Source of the DNA: JBBQLG01 sp964251665
Lineage (GTDB): Bacteria; Bacteroidota; Bacteroidia; Cytophagales; Spirosomataceae
Direction of reading: 5' to 3'
Length of the DNA stretch: 64,000 nucleotides
Assembly: GCA_964251665.1 (NCBI GenBank)
Contig: CAXUKO010000006.1
Coordinates: 124,001-188,000, forward strand
The notes under the pieces were generated by a model. It saw only the letters and a list, made by a program, of their open reading frames with translations, was not told the DNA's origin and ran no database searches. Position 1 is the first letter of the stretch, and each line of letters begins with the position of its first letter. A program made the translations under genes and the position numbers. Positions 32,039 to 41,496 of the stretch are shown piece by piece.

Positions 32039-35000
32039 CTATTTTATCGACACGCACCCCCCGCCCCCCGGCGTCTCAATCCGAATCCGTTCGCCGGGCA
32101 GCATCGCCCGCGTGAAAATGCCGGGTAAGTTTTCTTCCTTCCCATTGGTATGAATCAGGACTTGACGGCCCGACTGCCCCGGTTCGCCACCGTTCAGGCC
32201 GTAGGGCGCTACAAGACGGTGCTGACTCAGGAGCGTGGCCTGTACCGGTTCCAGAAACTCAATCTCGCGGATAATACCGTCGCCCCCGCGCCATCGACCT
32301 GCCCCGCCGGAGCCTTCGCGAATGCTGAACTGATGGAGCCGGACGGGGTAACGCCGTTCCAGTTCTTCAGGGTCGGTGAGTTTCGTGTTGGTCATGTGCT
32401 GATGCACGGCCGAGCGGCCATGTGCGCCAATAGTCGCTCCTGCACCCCCGCCGATGGTTTCGTAATAACCGAAGGTGCCGTTACCAAACAGAAAATTATT
32501 CATTGTACCCTGACTACAGGCACTCAGCCTTAACGCTTTCAACAGCGTATCCACCAGCCGCTGACTAACTTCGGTGTTGCCGCCTACCACCGCCGGGCAG
32601 TCAGTCGGAACGTCCGAAAAAATGGGGTTCAGGAAAGAGGAGTCGGGTAAAATGAGTTGTACCGGCTCCATCAGGCCCTCGTTCAGCGGAATATCCGTAT
32701 TCACCCAAAGCCGCAGCACGTACAAAATGGCACTGCTCAAGATGGAGCGGTTCGCATTGAGGTTGTTTGGATGAACCGGCGATGTACCCGTGAAGTCAAA
32801 CGTAATGGTTTCCGCTACCACACTGACCCGAACGTTGATGTGATGACCGTCGTCGAGTGATTCGGTAGCCTGAAATACCTGCCCATCCATTGGTCGCAGG
32901 AGCGTCCGCAAGGCTGTGGCTGCTGTTTGTTTCAGCTGACCCATATACTGCCGAACGGTTTCCAGGCCATGTTGCCGGACGAGTTGCTGCAGGGCTGTTT
33001 CACCCGCTCGTAACGAAGCTAAAGCCGCTTCAATGTCGGCGCGGTTTTCGGCAAGGGCACGGGTTGGGTAGGGAGCCTGAGTGAAGCGTTCGGCGAGTTC
33101 GTCCCATAAGAACTGACCGGCTTTAACCACGTATTGCGGCTCCAGCACAACCCCTTCTTCGGTAAGATTTGTGGCATCGGGTGGCATCGAGCCGGGAACT
33201 TTGCCGCCAATTTCGGCATGATGCGCCCGATTGACGACGTAGCCAATGAGTTGCGGGGCTGCCGGATCATCCGTAAATACACCAGCAAGTAGTGTTACAT
33301 CAGGCAAATGCGAACCGCCGTATTTCGGGTGATTTGTAATGATAATATCACCGGGATTGAGCGGTAATTTCTCCAGACAGAGCCGGGCGCAGATGCCCAG
33401 ACTGCCCAGATGCACCGGAATATGGGGCGCATTAACCAGCAGTTCAGCATTGTGATCGAGCAGGGCACAGGAAAAGTCCAGCCGCTCTTTCACGTTGACC
33501 GAAAAGGCTGTTCGTTGCAATTGAGCCCCCATTTCGTCGGCAATAGCGGTAAATCGGCGGGCAAACAGCTCCAGTTGTGCTACCTCACCGAATCGTCGGA
33601 CCGCCCCGATCTCTCTCCTTCCAAAGGTGAGGGGAGCAGACTCGGTAGTTCTCCCCTCGAAAGAATAGGGATCGGGGCGGTCTGGCGATTCGGTGAGGGG
33701 TATTTCCTCTGCATCAGCTACATAATCAACAACCGCATTTCCATTGCTGCGGACAATGAGCCGCCAGCCAGTTTCGATAAAAGCGGATGAGGTTCGGTTA
33801 AGCAGCAGAGCCGGACCACGGAAGGTATCGCCCTCCTGTAACTGGGTCCAGTCGTAAACCGGGTATTGGTTGGTGTCAAACGCGGGGTTAACATGCCGGT
33901 GCGAAACGGGTGGTTCATTCACCGGCATTACATCCTGCAGTGTACTGGCAACGACACGAATACTTTCCAGTTCGATGGGCCGTGACTGGCCGTTGTCATC
34001 CGCAGGGTAATGGCCGTACAAATGCTGGTAGGCGTCCCGGAATTTCTGTTCCAGTAGCCCACGATTTAAATCGTGGGCTACTGGAACGGGTAACGCTGTT
34101 TCCTGGCCCTGTAAACGCATGAACAACAGTACCGATTGAACCGCCAGCGCTGTAGTTAGCCCGATGTCCTGCCGTAACTCACTAATGGCCTGTTCTTTAA
34201 GTTGCTCAATTAGGTCGGGTAGATCAGCGTCAATTTTGGCCAGTGGTTGCAGTACCGATTGTGATGCCATCCGCTCAACGCGGGCCTGTCCCATGCCGTA
34301 AGCACTGAGTAAACCACCGTCGAACGGTAAAATCAAGGTTTCGATACCCAATAAGCGAGCAATGGAGCAGCCATGTAGCCCTCCGGCGCCACCGAACACC
34401 AGCAAGGTATACTCGCTGGAATTGAAGCCCCGGGCGACGGATATCTTACGAATGGCACCCGCCATCGCTTCGTCGGCAATGCGCTCGAATCCGCGCAACA
34501 GGGCGGCTTCGGTTGGGCGATTATGGGTATGCCGTTCGATTTGTTCGATGACTGCCAGTAATGCTTCGCGGGCTTTGTTAACAAACACCGGAATACCGAA
34601 CTGTGCCGGGTCTAATTTGCCGAGCAGCAGGTTTACGTCGGTGATGGTCAGCAGGGGCTGGCCTGAACCAGTAGCCCCATAACAGGCTGGACCGGGGGCC
34701 GCCCCCGCACTCTCGGGGCCGACCCGCAACTGTCCCGACTGTGGGTCGAACCGGCAGATGGAACCACCTCCGGCAGCTACCGTTTCGACCGCCAGCGAAG
34801 GGAGTTGCAGCGTGAAATCGTTGATGGTGGTCGTGAACCGGTAATCGACGCCACCGTCGTAACGGGCCGAGTCGGTGCTGGTACCGCCCATGTCGAGCGT
34901 CAGAATCTTCTCAAAACCGAGTTGCTGCGCAATGGCCGCCGACCCGATAACGCCACCTGCCGGGCCGCTGAGCAAGCTGTCTTTAGGGCGAAACAAGTCG

Positions 35001-35923
35001 GCTTTCACCAGTCCGCCCGCACTGGTCATTACCCGGACTGAATGGTCCCGGACTGGATGGTTATCACCTAACTGTCGGGAGATATTGGTTAAATACGATT
35101 CGATGACCGGCGTCAGGTAGGCGTTGACTACGGCTGTTTGTGTTCGTGACACATATTGAATAGCCGGAGAAACATCCGTCGAAATAGTTATGTTGGCAAA
35201 ACCAGCCGTAATCAGTTCATCCCGAAGTTGCTGTTCATGCGCCGGGTTTTTGTAGGCATTGAGGAGCGAAATGGCAATAGCATCGGGCTGACTCTGCCGA
35301 AGTTCAGCAACCAGCGAGGCTACGGCTGAATTGGTCAGCGGAGCCAGTGCGGTTCCATCGGCGGCCATGCGCTCATCCGCTTCCCAAACGGTATCATACA
35401 GGAGTTCGGCGGGGGGAATGGCTAACTGAAACAGGTTGGGCCGTTGCTGCGTCCCGATTTTTAATAAGTCCCGAAAACCTTTTGTCACAATCAGTGCCAC
35501 GCGGCCCCCTTTCCGTTCCAGCAGCGCGTTGGTTCCTTTGGTGGTCCCTAAGCGCATGTCCAGCACCGGAAAGGGCTGGCCGATGGGGGTCTGCGTGAGT
35601 AGCCGGGCTGCCAGAACGGGGGCTTCCTCGCCAGTGAAAAGTTCAATGGTAGCGGGCAGGGGAGACGTCAGCGGATGGTCTGTTGTTAGCTGACCATCCG
35701 CTGCCAGTTGCCGGACTACGGCTGTTTCGCCGGTCTCAATTAGACGAAGCTGATACCCATCGAAGATCGGTGCCGTGAGCCAGGGAGCCTCGATTTTTCC
35801 GTTGATAAGCCGCCCCCGCAGCCGACTGCTGCTGAGTACTTTAGCGCGTTGTAACTGCCCGTTAGGGTCTAAGCAGAGGCCATCGGTAAAGGTACCGCCG
35901 GTATCAATCCAGAGTTGGTGCAT
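32039..35923 (-). CDS. Fused hydantoinase A/B (5-oxoprolinase-type) protein
   Basis: The protein has 1294 residues. The HyuA half (about residues 1-735) begins TGGTFTDGL, the ATP-binding glycine loop, and includes SGPAGGVIGSA and DMGGTSTDSARY. The HyuB half (about 785-1294) begins QLELFARRFTAIADEMGAQLQRTAFSVNVKERLDFSCA and holds HPKYGGSHLPD and NRAHHAEIGGKVPGSMPP. Together they form the ATP-dependent 5-oxoprolinase/hydantoinase fold, here in the eukaryote-like fused arrangement. Two palindromic elements are translated in frame: residues about 742-781 in the linker and 613-626 in HyuA. Substrate class (5-oxoproline, hydantoin, acetone carboxylation) cannot be decided. The stop is 17 nt from the upstream PIG-L gene. 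Confidence 0.92.
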   Translation of the reverse strand: MHQLWIDTGGTFTDGLCLDPNGQLQRAKVLSSSRLRGRLINGKIEAPWLTAPIFDGYQLRLIETGETAVVRQLAADGQLTTDHPLTSPLPATIELFTGEEAPVLAARLLTQTPIGQPFPVLDMRLGTTKGTNALLERKGGRVALIVTKGFRDLLKIGTQQRPNLFQLAIPPAELLYDTVWEADERMAADGTALAPLTNSAVASLVAELRQSQPDAIAISLLNAYKNPAHEQQLRDELITAGFANITISTDVSPAIQYVSRTQTAVVNAYLTPVIESYLTNISRQLGDNHPVRDHSVRVMTSAGGLVKADLFRPKDSLLSGPAGGVIGSAAIAQQLGFEKILTLDMGGTSTDSARYDGGVDYRFTTTINDFTLQLPSLAVETVAAGGGSICRFDPQSGQLRVGPESAGAAPGPACYGATGSGQPLLTITDVNLLLGKLDPAQFGIPVFVNKAREALLAVIEQIERHTHNRPTEAALLRGFERIADEAMAGAIRKISVARGFNSSEYTLLVFGGAGGLHGCSIARLLGIETLILPFDGGLLSAYGMGQARVERMASQSVLQPLAKIDADLPDLIEQLKEQAISELRQDIGLTTALAVQSVLLFMRLQGQETALPVPVAHDLNRGLLEQKFRDAYQHLYGHYPADDNGQSRPIELESIRVVASTLQDVMPVNEPPVSHRHVNPAFDTNQYPVYDWTQLQEGDTFRGPALLLNRTSSAFIETGWRLIVRSNGNAVVDYVADAEEIPLTESPDRPDPYSFEGRTTESAPLTFGRREIGAVRRFGEVAQLELFARRFTAIADEMGAQLQRTAFSVNVKERLDFSCALLDHNAELLVNAPHIPVHLGSLGICARLCLEKLPLNPGDIIITNHPKYGGSHLPDVTLLAGVFTDDPAAPQLIGYVVNRAHHAEIGGKVPGSMPPDATNLTEEGVVLEPQYVVKAGQFLWDELAERFTQAPYPTRALAENRADIEAALASLRAGETALQQLVRQHGLETVRQYMGQLKQTAATALRTLLRPMDGQVFQATESLDDGHHINVRVSVVAETITFDFTGTSPVHPNNLNANRSILSSAILYVLRLWVNTDIPLNEGLMEPVQLILPDSSFLNPIFSDVPTDCPAVVGGNTEVSQRLVDTLLKALRLSACSQGTMNNFLFGNGTFGYYETIGGGAGATIGAHGRSAVHQHMTNTKLTDPEELERRYPVRLHQFSIREGSGGAGRWRGGDGIIREIEFLEPVQATLLSQHRLVAPYGLNGGEPGQSGRQVLIHTNGKEENLPGIFTRAMLPGERIRIETPGGGGCVSIK
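33583..33698. repeat. Palindromic element translated in frame (linker)
   Basis: The 116-bp element has 28-bp arms (33583-33610 and 33671-33698) with a few mismatches. An inner hairpin pairs GAGGGGAG with CTCCCCTC. It encodes the residues around ESPDRPDPYSFEGRTTES in the HyuA-HyuB linker without disturbing the frame, as Rickettsia palindromic elements do. Confidence 0.8.
34048..34087. repeat. Perfect 40-bp palindrome inside HyuA coding sequence
   Basis: GTTCCAGTAGCCCACGATTT is followed directly by its exact reverse complement, with no loop, in frame at residues 613-626 (VAHDLNRGLLEQK region). Its core AGCCCACGATTTAAATCGTG is a sequence type commonly seen as an extragenic repeat. The flanking protein is only slightly longer than expected here, so the palindrome may have replaced native sequence rather than added to it. 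Confidence 0.85.
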
Positions 35924-35940
35924 GAACGATGCAGGGACTA

Positions 35941-38421
35941 TTATTTCCCCACGGAAATCAGGTTGGCGAACAGACGGTATGCACCCGGAACGCCGGCCGG
36001 TAATTCGCGAAAGAAAACCAGTCCGGTGTAAAAGAAATGGCCCTTGCCGTAGGTTGCGTGAATCAGACTACCCGTTTTCGGAGCTTCACCGGGGTCCTGC
36101 ATCGACAGGAGGGTTTCATAGTGCGGGTCAACTTGATCGGCAAAATAAATGCCCCGCTCCTGAATCCAGCCGGTAAAGTCAGCCGGGGTAAGTTTATTAG
36201 GTGTGTTCAGAATAGGGCTGTCTGCCTTGACAAACGTGACCGGCGAGTCTTCATCGGTAGTACGGTCGTTGGTGATTTTAAACGGATACGGCCCAATGTT
36301 TTCGGTCAGTAACCGCCGGTTCACCTGATATTGCACCAGCATCGTACCACCCTGCTCCACATAAGCCATCAATTTGGGCTGATAAAACAGCATCCGGTCC
36401 TCGGTGTTGTACGCCCGGACGCCCACCACAATGGCATCGTAGGTACTCAAATCTTTCTGTAAATCCGTCTCGGTCAGTAGCGTGACCGTACAGCCGATCT
36501 GCCGGAGGGCCGCCGGAATCTCGTCGCCCGCGCCGGTGATGTAGCCCACGTTCTTCGCCTTCACACTGATGTCCAGCTTAACCAGTTTCGCTTCGGCGGG
36601 CGGAAACAGCGTTTGGGGGCGAATGTGTGGATGCGCAATCGTGACTAAGCTTTGCGCGTATTCCTGCCCGTTCACCGTCATCACGGCTTTCATTGTTGAT
36701 TCACTGGTTTTGTCGGAGGTCGGTTTGACCGAAAAGGTCAGGGTTTGCTCCTGAAACTTCTGAGCCAAAGTAAACGGCACCTGAGCCGGTTCTGCCACCC
36801 ATCCCGCCGGTAGTTGCAGCCGGGCTGTGCCTGATACATTGGTGCGGCTCGCTTTGATCGTTAGCGATACCATTTTAGGTCTGGCATCGGCAAAAGCATA
36901 GACTTTCTCGGCCAGATTGGCCGTCACCACCGGACGTACTTCAAACGGACGGTAGAGTTCCCCGTCTTCGGCCGTCACATACTTATGAATCCACGGCTGG
37001 GAATAGGTCAGTGTCAGCCCCTCGAGGGAAAAAACGTATTCTGTCGTGAGCAGGGGCGGATTTTCGGCATGGCCAATCAACGTTTGATCGTTAACGACGA
37101 AGGCACCTTTTTCCTTCCGGTTGGCCAGCCAATAAGGCTGGGTCAGGGGTTCATTGGCGGGCAGCGTTACCGTGAGAGGCAGGTTCAGGGCGGTGTTATA
37201 AGCCAGCGTGAGGTTCAGCGTAGTGTCGTGTTTGACGGCGGGCATCCGCACAGCGATCAATTTTAGTGGCGCATTGGAGCGGTTTACAACGCTCAGATTC
37301 AGTTTAATGGCTTCACCTGGTGTCGCGGCATAGTCGACCGGATTCGTTTCAAACCATAGACCTGCACAATCGGCAATCAGCCCTTTTACGGCCTCTTTCT
37401 TCTCCTGTACGTACGGATTTTTGGCGTCTAACTTGTCTAATGCCCGATAAATAGCAGCCAGTGCCGGTAAACTGGCCGCTGGATTATCGGCCCGAAAACC
37501 AGCGATGGCCTGCTGTACCAGGGGTTCGATGGTTTCGCCCCCTTTTACGCGTTTCCAGGTTAAATCAACGCCGTCGAACAGGTCGCTGGTGGCGGGTGAA
37601 CCGGCTTTGTGTACTAAATAATCAATCCGGGATGTGCGGGTTTTGGCCGACCCCATCGCCTGACTCTTGTGCATCGAACGGCTCTCGGCGGCCATTTCTG
37701 TATATGATTCACCCAGTAACGGATTGTACCCGCTGATATCGACGCTGATGAACTGGCCTTCATTGGGCTTCTGGTTGGTAAAGCCCGGCGTAAACGTATT
37801 CCAGACGATGCGTTTGGGTTGCCAGACTGACACGTATTTCAACTGCTCCGGGAATTTTGTTGGGTCACCGGCTAGCGTAAAGGCTTCTTCGGCCAGTACT
37901 GCCGAGGCTGAGTGGTTTCCGTGACCGGCGCGGGCATCGGGCGGAAACCGCGTGATGAGTACATCGGGCCGGAACTGGCGGATTGTCCAGACCACATCGC
38001 TCAGTATGCGGTCGTGACCCCAGAACTGCATCGTTTCGTCAGTCGTTTTGGAGAAGCCAAAGTCATAAGCCCGGCTGAAAAACTGTCCGGCCCCATCAAC
38101 CCGGCGCGCCTGTAATAACTCCTGCGTCCGGATTACGCCAATCTGTTCGCCCTGTTCGGTACCAATCAGATTCTGCCCGCCATCGCCCCGCGTCAGCGAC
38201 AGATACGCCGTGCGGACGTGCCGTTCATTGGCTAAGTAGGCCAGCATCAGTGTATTTTCATCGTCGGGGTGGGCCGCTACATATAGTACTGACCCAACGA
38301 CATTCAGCTTCTTTAAATCCTGCAGGATGTGCCCGGCCGGACTGGGATTGGGCTGGCTGAATGCCGCACGAACCAGTGTAAAAAGGAAAAGGATCGTAAC
38401 AAAAAATGAGGTGTAGCGCAC
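35941..38421 (-). CDS. Exported PIG-L-family deacetylase, multidomain
   Basis: The protein has 826 residues. After a signal peptide (LVRAAFSQ) comes the PIG-L/LmbE zinc motif VLYVAAH51PDDENT and GHGNHSASAVLAEEAF as further ligands. PIG-L proteins deacetylate N-acetylglucosamine-type substrates. The long C-terminal part (about residues 350-826) looks like beta-rich domains (SVVNRSNAPLKLIAVRMP, VSGTARLQLPAGW) followed by a segment (about residues 640-826) of glutamine amidotransferase-like or ThuA-like fold (IVVGVRAYNTEDR, GGTMLVQYQV). The next gene downstream is the oxoprolinase, separated by 17 nt. Substrate unknown. Confidence 0.88.
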   Translation of the reverse strand: MRYTSFFVTILFLFTLVRAAFSQPNPSPAGHILQDLKKLNVVGSVLYVAAHPDDENTLMLAYLANERHVRTAYLSLTRGDGGQNLIGTEQGEQIGVIRTQELLQARRVDGAGQFFSRAYDFGFSKTTDETMQFWGHDRILSDVVWTIRQFRPDVLITRFPPDARAGHGNHSASAVLAEEAFTLAGDPTKFPEQLKYVSVWQPKRIVWNTFTPGFTNQKPNEGQFISVDISGYNPLLGESYTEMAAESRSMHKSQAMGSAKTRTSRIDYLVHKAGSPATSDLFDGVDLTWKRVKGGETIEPLVQQAIAGFRADNPAASLPALAAIYRALDKLDAKNPYVQEKKEAVKGLIADCAGLWFETNPVDYAATPGEAIKLNLSVVNRSNAPLKLIAVRMPAVKHDTTLNLTLAYNTALNLPLTVTLPANEPLTQPYWLANRKEKGAFVVNDQTLIGHAENPPLLTTEYVFSLEGLTLTYSQPWIHKYVTAEDGELYRPFEVRPVVTANLAEKVYAFADARPKMVSLTIKASRTNVSGTARLQLPAGWVAEPAQVPFTLAQKFQEQTLTFSVKPTSDKTSESTMKAVMTVNGQEYAQSLVTIAHPHIRPQTLFPPAEAKLVKLDISVKAKNVGYITGAGDEIPAALRQIGCTVTLLTETDLQKDLSTYDAIVVGVRAYNTEDRMLFYQPKLMAYVEQGGTMLVQYQVNRRLLTENIGPYPFKITNDRTTDEDSPVTFVKADSPILNTPNKLTPADFTGWIQERGIYFADQVDPHYETLLSMQDPGEAPKTGSLIHATYGKGHFFYTGLVFFRELPAGVPGAYRLFANLISVGK

Positions 38422-38594
38422 AGAGATAGAGTGGTAAGAAGAGAGTGGAAAAGCGATTCAGACAAAAATAAGCAGGGATGGGCGAAATTAGATGAAACCG
38501 CTCTGAAAGCAGACAGCGCATGCGTTTGTAGGCTCGACAACAATGAAATTAGTCAAAAATATCGTCATAAAAGTCAAAAAACGCGTTTGTAGGG

Positions 38595-38625
38595 GTTGGC
38601 TGTGGATTGGCAAAGTCTATATTTG
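38595..38625 (+). promoter_or_regulatory. Promoter of the pyrophosphatase gene
   Basis: GTTG (38595-38598) is separated by 19 nt from TATATTTG (38618-38625), an exact TAnnTTTG. This implies a 5' leader of roughly 28 nt before the ATG at 38659. Confidence 0.65.
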
Positions 38626-38658
38626 CGACCTATACCTATACTTTTAATCTTTTTCCGC

Positions 38659-41361
38659 ATGACGAACAGTATTTACATAGTGCCTCTGCTGGGTTTAGTG
38701 GGCCTGGCAGTCATGTTCAGTAAGTTTCTCTGGGTATCGCGGCAAGAGGCTGGCGATGCCCGAATGCAGGAAATTGCTAAATACATTGCCGACGGAGCCA
38801 TCGCCTTTCTTCGCGCCGAATGGCGTGTACTAATCATCTTTGGCGTGGTTGTGGCCGCTCTGCTGATGTATTCCGGCACCCTGGTCGAAAATTCAAACTG
38901 GCTGATTGGCGTAGCGTTTGCCATCGGCGCGTTTACATCGGCTCTGGCCGGTTACATTGGTATGAACATCGCTACCAAGGCGAACGTCCGCACGGCTCAC
39001 GCAGCCCGCACCAGTCTGAAACAGGCGCTGAACGTATCGTTTACGGGCGGTTCGGTAATGGGTATTGGCGTAGCCGGACTCGCCGTACTTGGACTTAGTG
39101 TTCTCTTTATCCTGTTTTACAATATGTTCGTGGCCGGTGCCGTGTCAGTCAATGGCATATTGCCCGTCAATGGTATCCCGATGGAGAAAGCCCTGGAAGT
39201 ACTCGCAGGGTTTTCGCTCGGTGCTGAGTCGATCGCTTTGTTTGCCCGGGTTGGCGGTGGTATTTATACGAAAGCGGCCGACGTTGGAGCCGATTTAGTG
39301 GGTAAAGTAGAAGCTGGGATTCCCGAAGATGATCCGCGCAACCCGGCTACCATTGCCGATAACGTGGGAGATAACGTAGGCGACGTCGCCGGGATGGGTG
39401 CCGATCTATTTGGTTCGTATGTGGCAACCATTCTAGCTACAATGGTACTGGGCCGCGAGATTGTATTGCCTGCTTCGGAAGATAACATACTGGGTCATGC
39501 ACCCATCGTACTGCCGATGCTGATTGCCGGTATGGGGCTGATTTTTTCCATTATCGCTACCTATTTCGTGCGCATTAAAGACGAGACAAGCAGTGTACAG
39601 GGTGCGCTGAACATGGGTAACTGGGCATCGATTCTGCTGACCGTTTTCGCTTCTTATTTTCTGGTGAATGCCGTGTTGCCCACCGGTACCATGCAAATCC
39701 GGGGTGTCGAATTTACCCGCATTGATGTCTTCTATGCCATCTTTACCGGCTTAATTGTCGGAACATTAATGAGCATCATTACGGAGTACTATACCGCCAT
39801 GGGTCGTCGCCCGGTTATGTCCATTATTCGTCAGTCGGCAACCGGGGCTGCTACAAACATCATTGGTGGTCTGGCTGTCGGGATGGAGTCGACAGTACTG
39901 CCCATTCTGGTACTGGCAGCCGGTATTTACACATCCTATCATTTTGCCGGTCTGTATGGCGTAGCGATTTCAGCGGCTGGTATGATGGCTACAACGGCCA
40001 TGCAGTTAGCCATCGACGGGTTCGGTCCCATTGCTGATAACGCGGGTGGTATTGCCGAGATGAGTTACCTGCCCGAAGAGGTTCGCCACCGTACCGATAT
40101 TCTGGATGCTGTTGGCAACACTACCGCAGCGACTGGTAAAGGCTTTGCTATTGCCTCTGCCGCTCTTACCTCACTCGCCTTGTTTGCTGCTTTCGTGGGT
40201 ATTTCAGGTATTTCGGCCATCGATATTTACAAGGCCGACGTGTTATCCGGGTTGTTCGTTGGGGGGATGATTCCCTACATTTTCTCATCGCTGACTATTG
40301 CCGCCGTCGGCCGGGCAGCCATGGCGATGGTGGAAGAAGTTCGTCGCCAGTTCCGCGAAATTCCGGGCATTATGGAAGGTACCGGACTGCCGGAATACGA
40401 AAAGTGCGTGGCTATTTCAACGCAGGCATCTATTCGCGAGATGATTCTGCCGGGCTTGATTGCCCTTATTACACCGGTGGTCGTTGGGTTCATCTTTGGC
40501 CCTGAAGTATTGGGTGGTCTGCTGGCCGGTGTCACGGTATCGGGTGTACTGATGGGTATCTTTATGAACAACGCCGGTGGCGCGTGGGATAACGCCAAGA
40601 AGTCGTTTGAGAAAGGCGTACTGATCAACGGTGAGATGTTTTACAAGAAATCGGAGCCGCATAAAGCCTCGGTAACGGGTGATACCGTTGGTGACCCGTT
40701 CAAAGACACGTCGGGCCCGTCGATGAACATTCTGATCAAGCTGATGTCGATTGTGTCGCTGGTGATTGCGCCATATATCGCCGTGAAATCGTCGGATACG
40801 CTGGGTTACGCCAAAGAAGGCAAAACAGCCGCCGGTACTGAAGTGCCTCTGGAAGAATCGACAGCTGCTGACAACAGGCAGGTTAGTACCCCAAATAAAA
40901 ACCTGGGTGAGTTTCACATTCAGAAACTAACGAGCGGTGTTGAACTGAACATTCCCGAAAACGGCATTGAGAATAACCTGCTCACGTTCATCAAAAGTGA
41001 CAAAGCGGTGGACAAAGAAACGTGGTTTGATTTTGACCGCCTGACCTTCGCGACCGGGAAAGCGACGCTTAATCCCAAATCGCAGGAGCAGTTAAAAAAC
41101 ATTGCCGAGGTTCTGAAAGCCTACCCGGCGGTTAACGTCAAATTAGGTGGTTACACCGACAACACTGGCAGCGCCGACGCTAACCTGAAACTCTCCGATG
41201 ATCGGGCTAAATCCGTTGAGAGCGAGTTAGTAAAGCTGGGTATCGATGACGGTCGGCTCGACGCTGAAGGCTACGGACAGGAGCACCCCGTGGCATCAAA
41301 CGATACAGAAGCCGGCCGCGCCGAAAACCGGCGAATCTCGATTCGGGTAACGAAGAAGTAA
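38659..41361 (+). CDS. hppA: Membrane pyrophosphatase (cation-pumping) fused to OmpA domain
   Basis: The protein has 900 residues from the ATG at 38659; the upstream in-frame ATG is unlikely. Residues 1-720 form a membrane pyrophosphatase: DVGADLVGKVE (208-218), PDDPRNPATIADNVGDNVGDVAGMG and many helices. At the K+-site, GNTTA490A has alanine rather than lysine, the state of K+-dependent enzymes, which commonly pump Na+ and H+. Residues about 770-900 are an OmpA-like peptidoglycan-binding domain (DFDRLTFATGKATL, GGYTDNTGSADANLKLSDDRAKSVES, NRRISIRVTKK). It hydrolyses PPi and exports cations. The extra domain should tether the pump to peptidoglycan. Confidence 0.93.
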   Translation: MTNSIYIVPLLGLVGLAVMFSKFLWVSRQEAGDARMQEIAKYIADGAIAFLRAEWRVLIIFGVVVAALLMYSGTLVENSNWLIGVAFAIGAFTSALAGYIGMNIATKANVRTAHAARTSLKQALNVSFTGGSVMGIGVAGLAVLGLSVLFILFYNMFVAGAVSVNGILPVNGIPMEKALEVLAGFSLGAESIALFARVGGGIYTKAADVGADLVGKVEAGIPEDDPRNPATIADNVGDNVGDVAGMGADLFGSYVATILATMVLGREIVLPASEDNILGHAPIVLPMLIAGMGLIFSIIATYFVRIKDETSSVQGALNMGNWASILLTVFASYFLVNAVLPTGTMQIRGVEFTRIDVFYAIFTGLIVGTLMSIITEYYTAMGRRPVMSIIRQSATGAATNIIGGLAVGMESTVLPILVLAAGIYTSYHFAGLYGVAISAAGMMATTAMQLAIDGFGPIADNAGGIAEMSYLPEEVRHRTDILDAVGNTTAATGKGFAIASAALTSLALFAAFVGISGISAIDIYKADVLSGLFVGGMIPYIFSSLTIAAVGRAAMAMVEEVRRQFREIPGIMEGTGLPEYEKCVAISTQASIREMILPGLIALITPVVVGFIFGPEVLGGLLAGVTVSGVLMGIFMNNAGGAWDNAKKSFEKGVLINGEMFYKKSEPHKASVTGDTVGDPFKDTSGPSMNILIKLMSIVSLVIAPYIAVKSSDTLGYAKEGKTAAGTEVPLEESTAADNRQVSTPNKNLGEFHIQKLTSGVELNIPENGIENNLLTFIKSDKAVDKETWFDFDRLTFATGKATLNPKSQEQLKNIAEVLKAYPAVNVKLGGYTDNTGSADANLKLSDDRAKSVESELVKLGIDDGRLDAEGYGQEHPVASNDTEAGRAENRRISIRVTKK

Positions 41362-41379
41362 GAAGAGTGTTTAATTGAC

Positions 41380-41424
41380 CAACGACCCCGGTTTCCAGGA
41401 GGAAATTAGGGTCGTTGTTTTTTT
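41380..41424 (+). terminator. Terminator after the pyrophosphatase gene
   Basis: A 9-bp perfect stem CAACGACCC / GGGTCGTTG with a 20-nt loop is followed by eight T residues. Confidence 0.92.
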
Positions 41425-41496
41425 GCGTCTATCGGCTACTTTGGCCTAATGTTGGTTGCCTTGATAGATAACATTCACCACACAAATAAGATAAAA

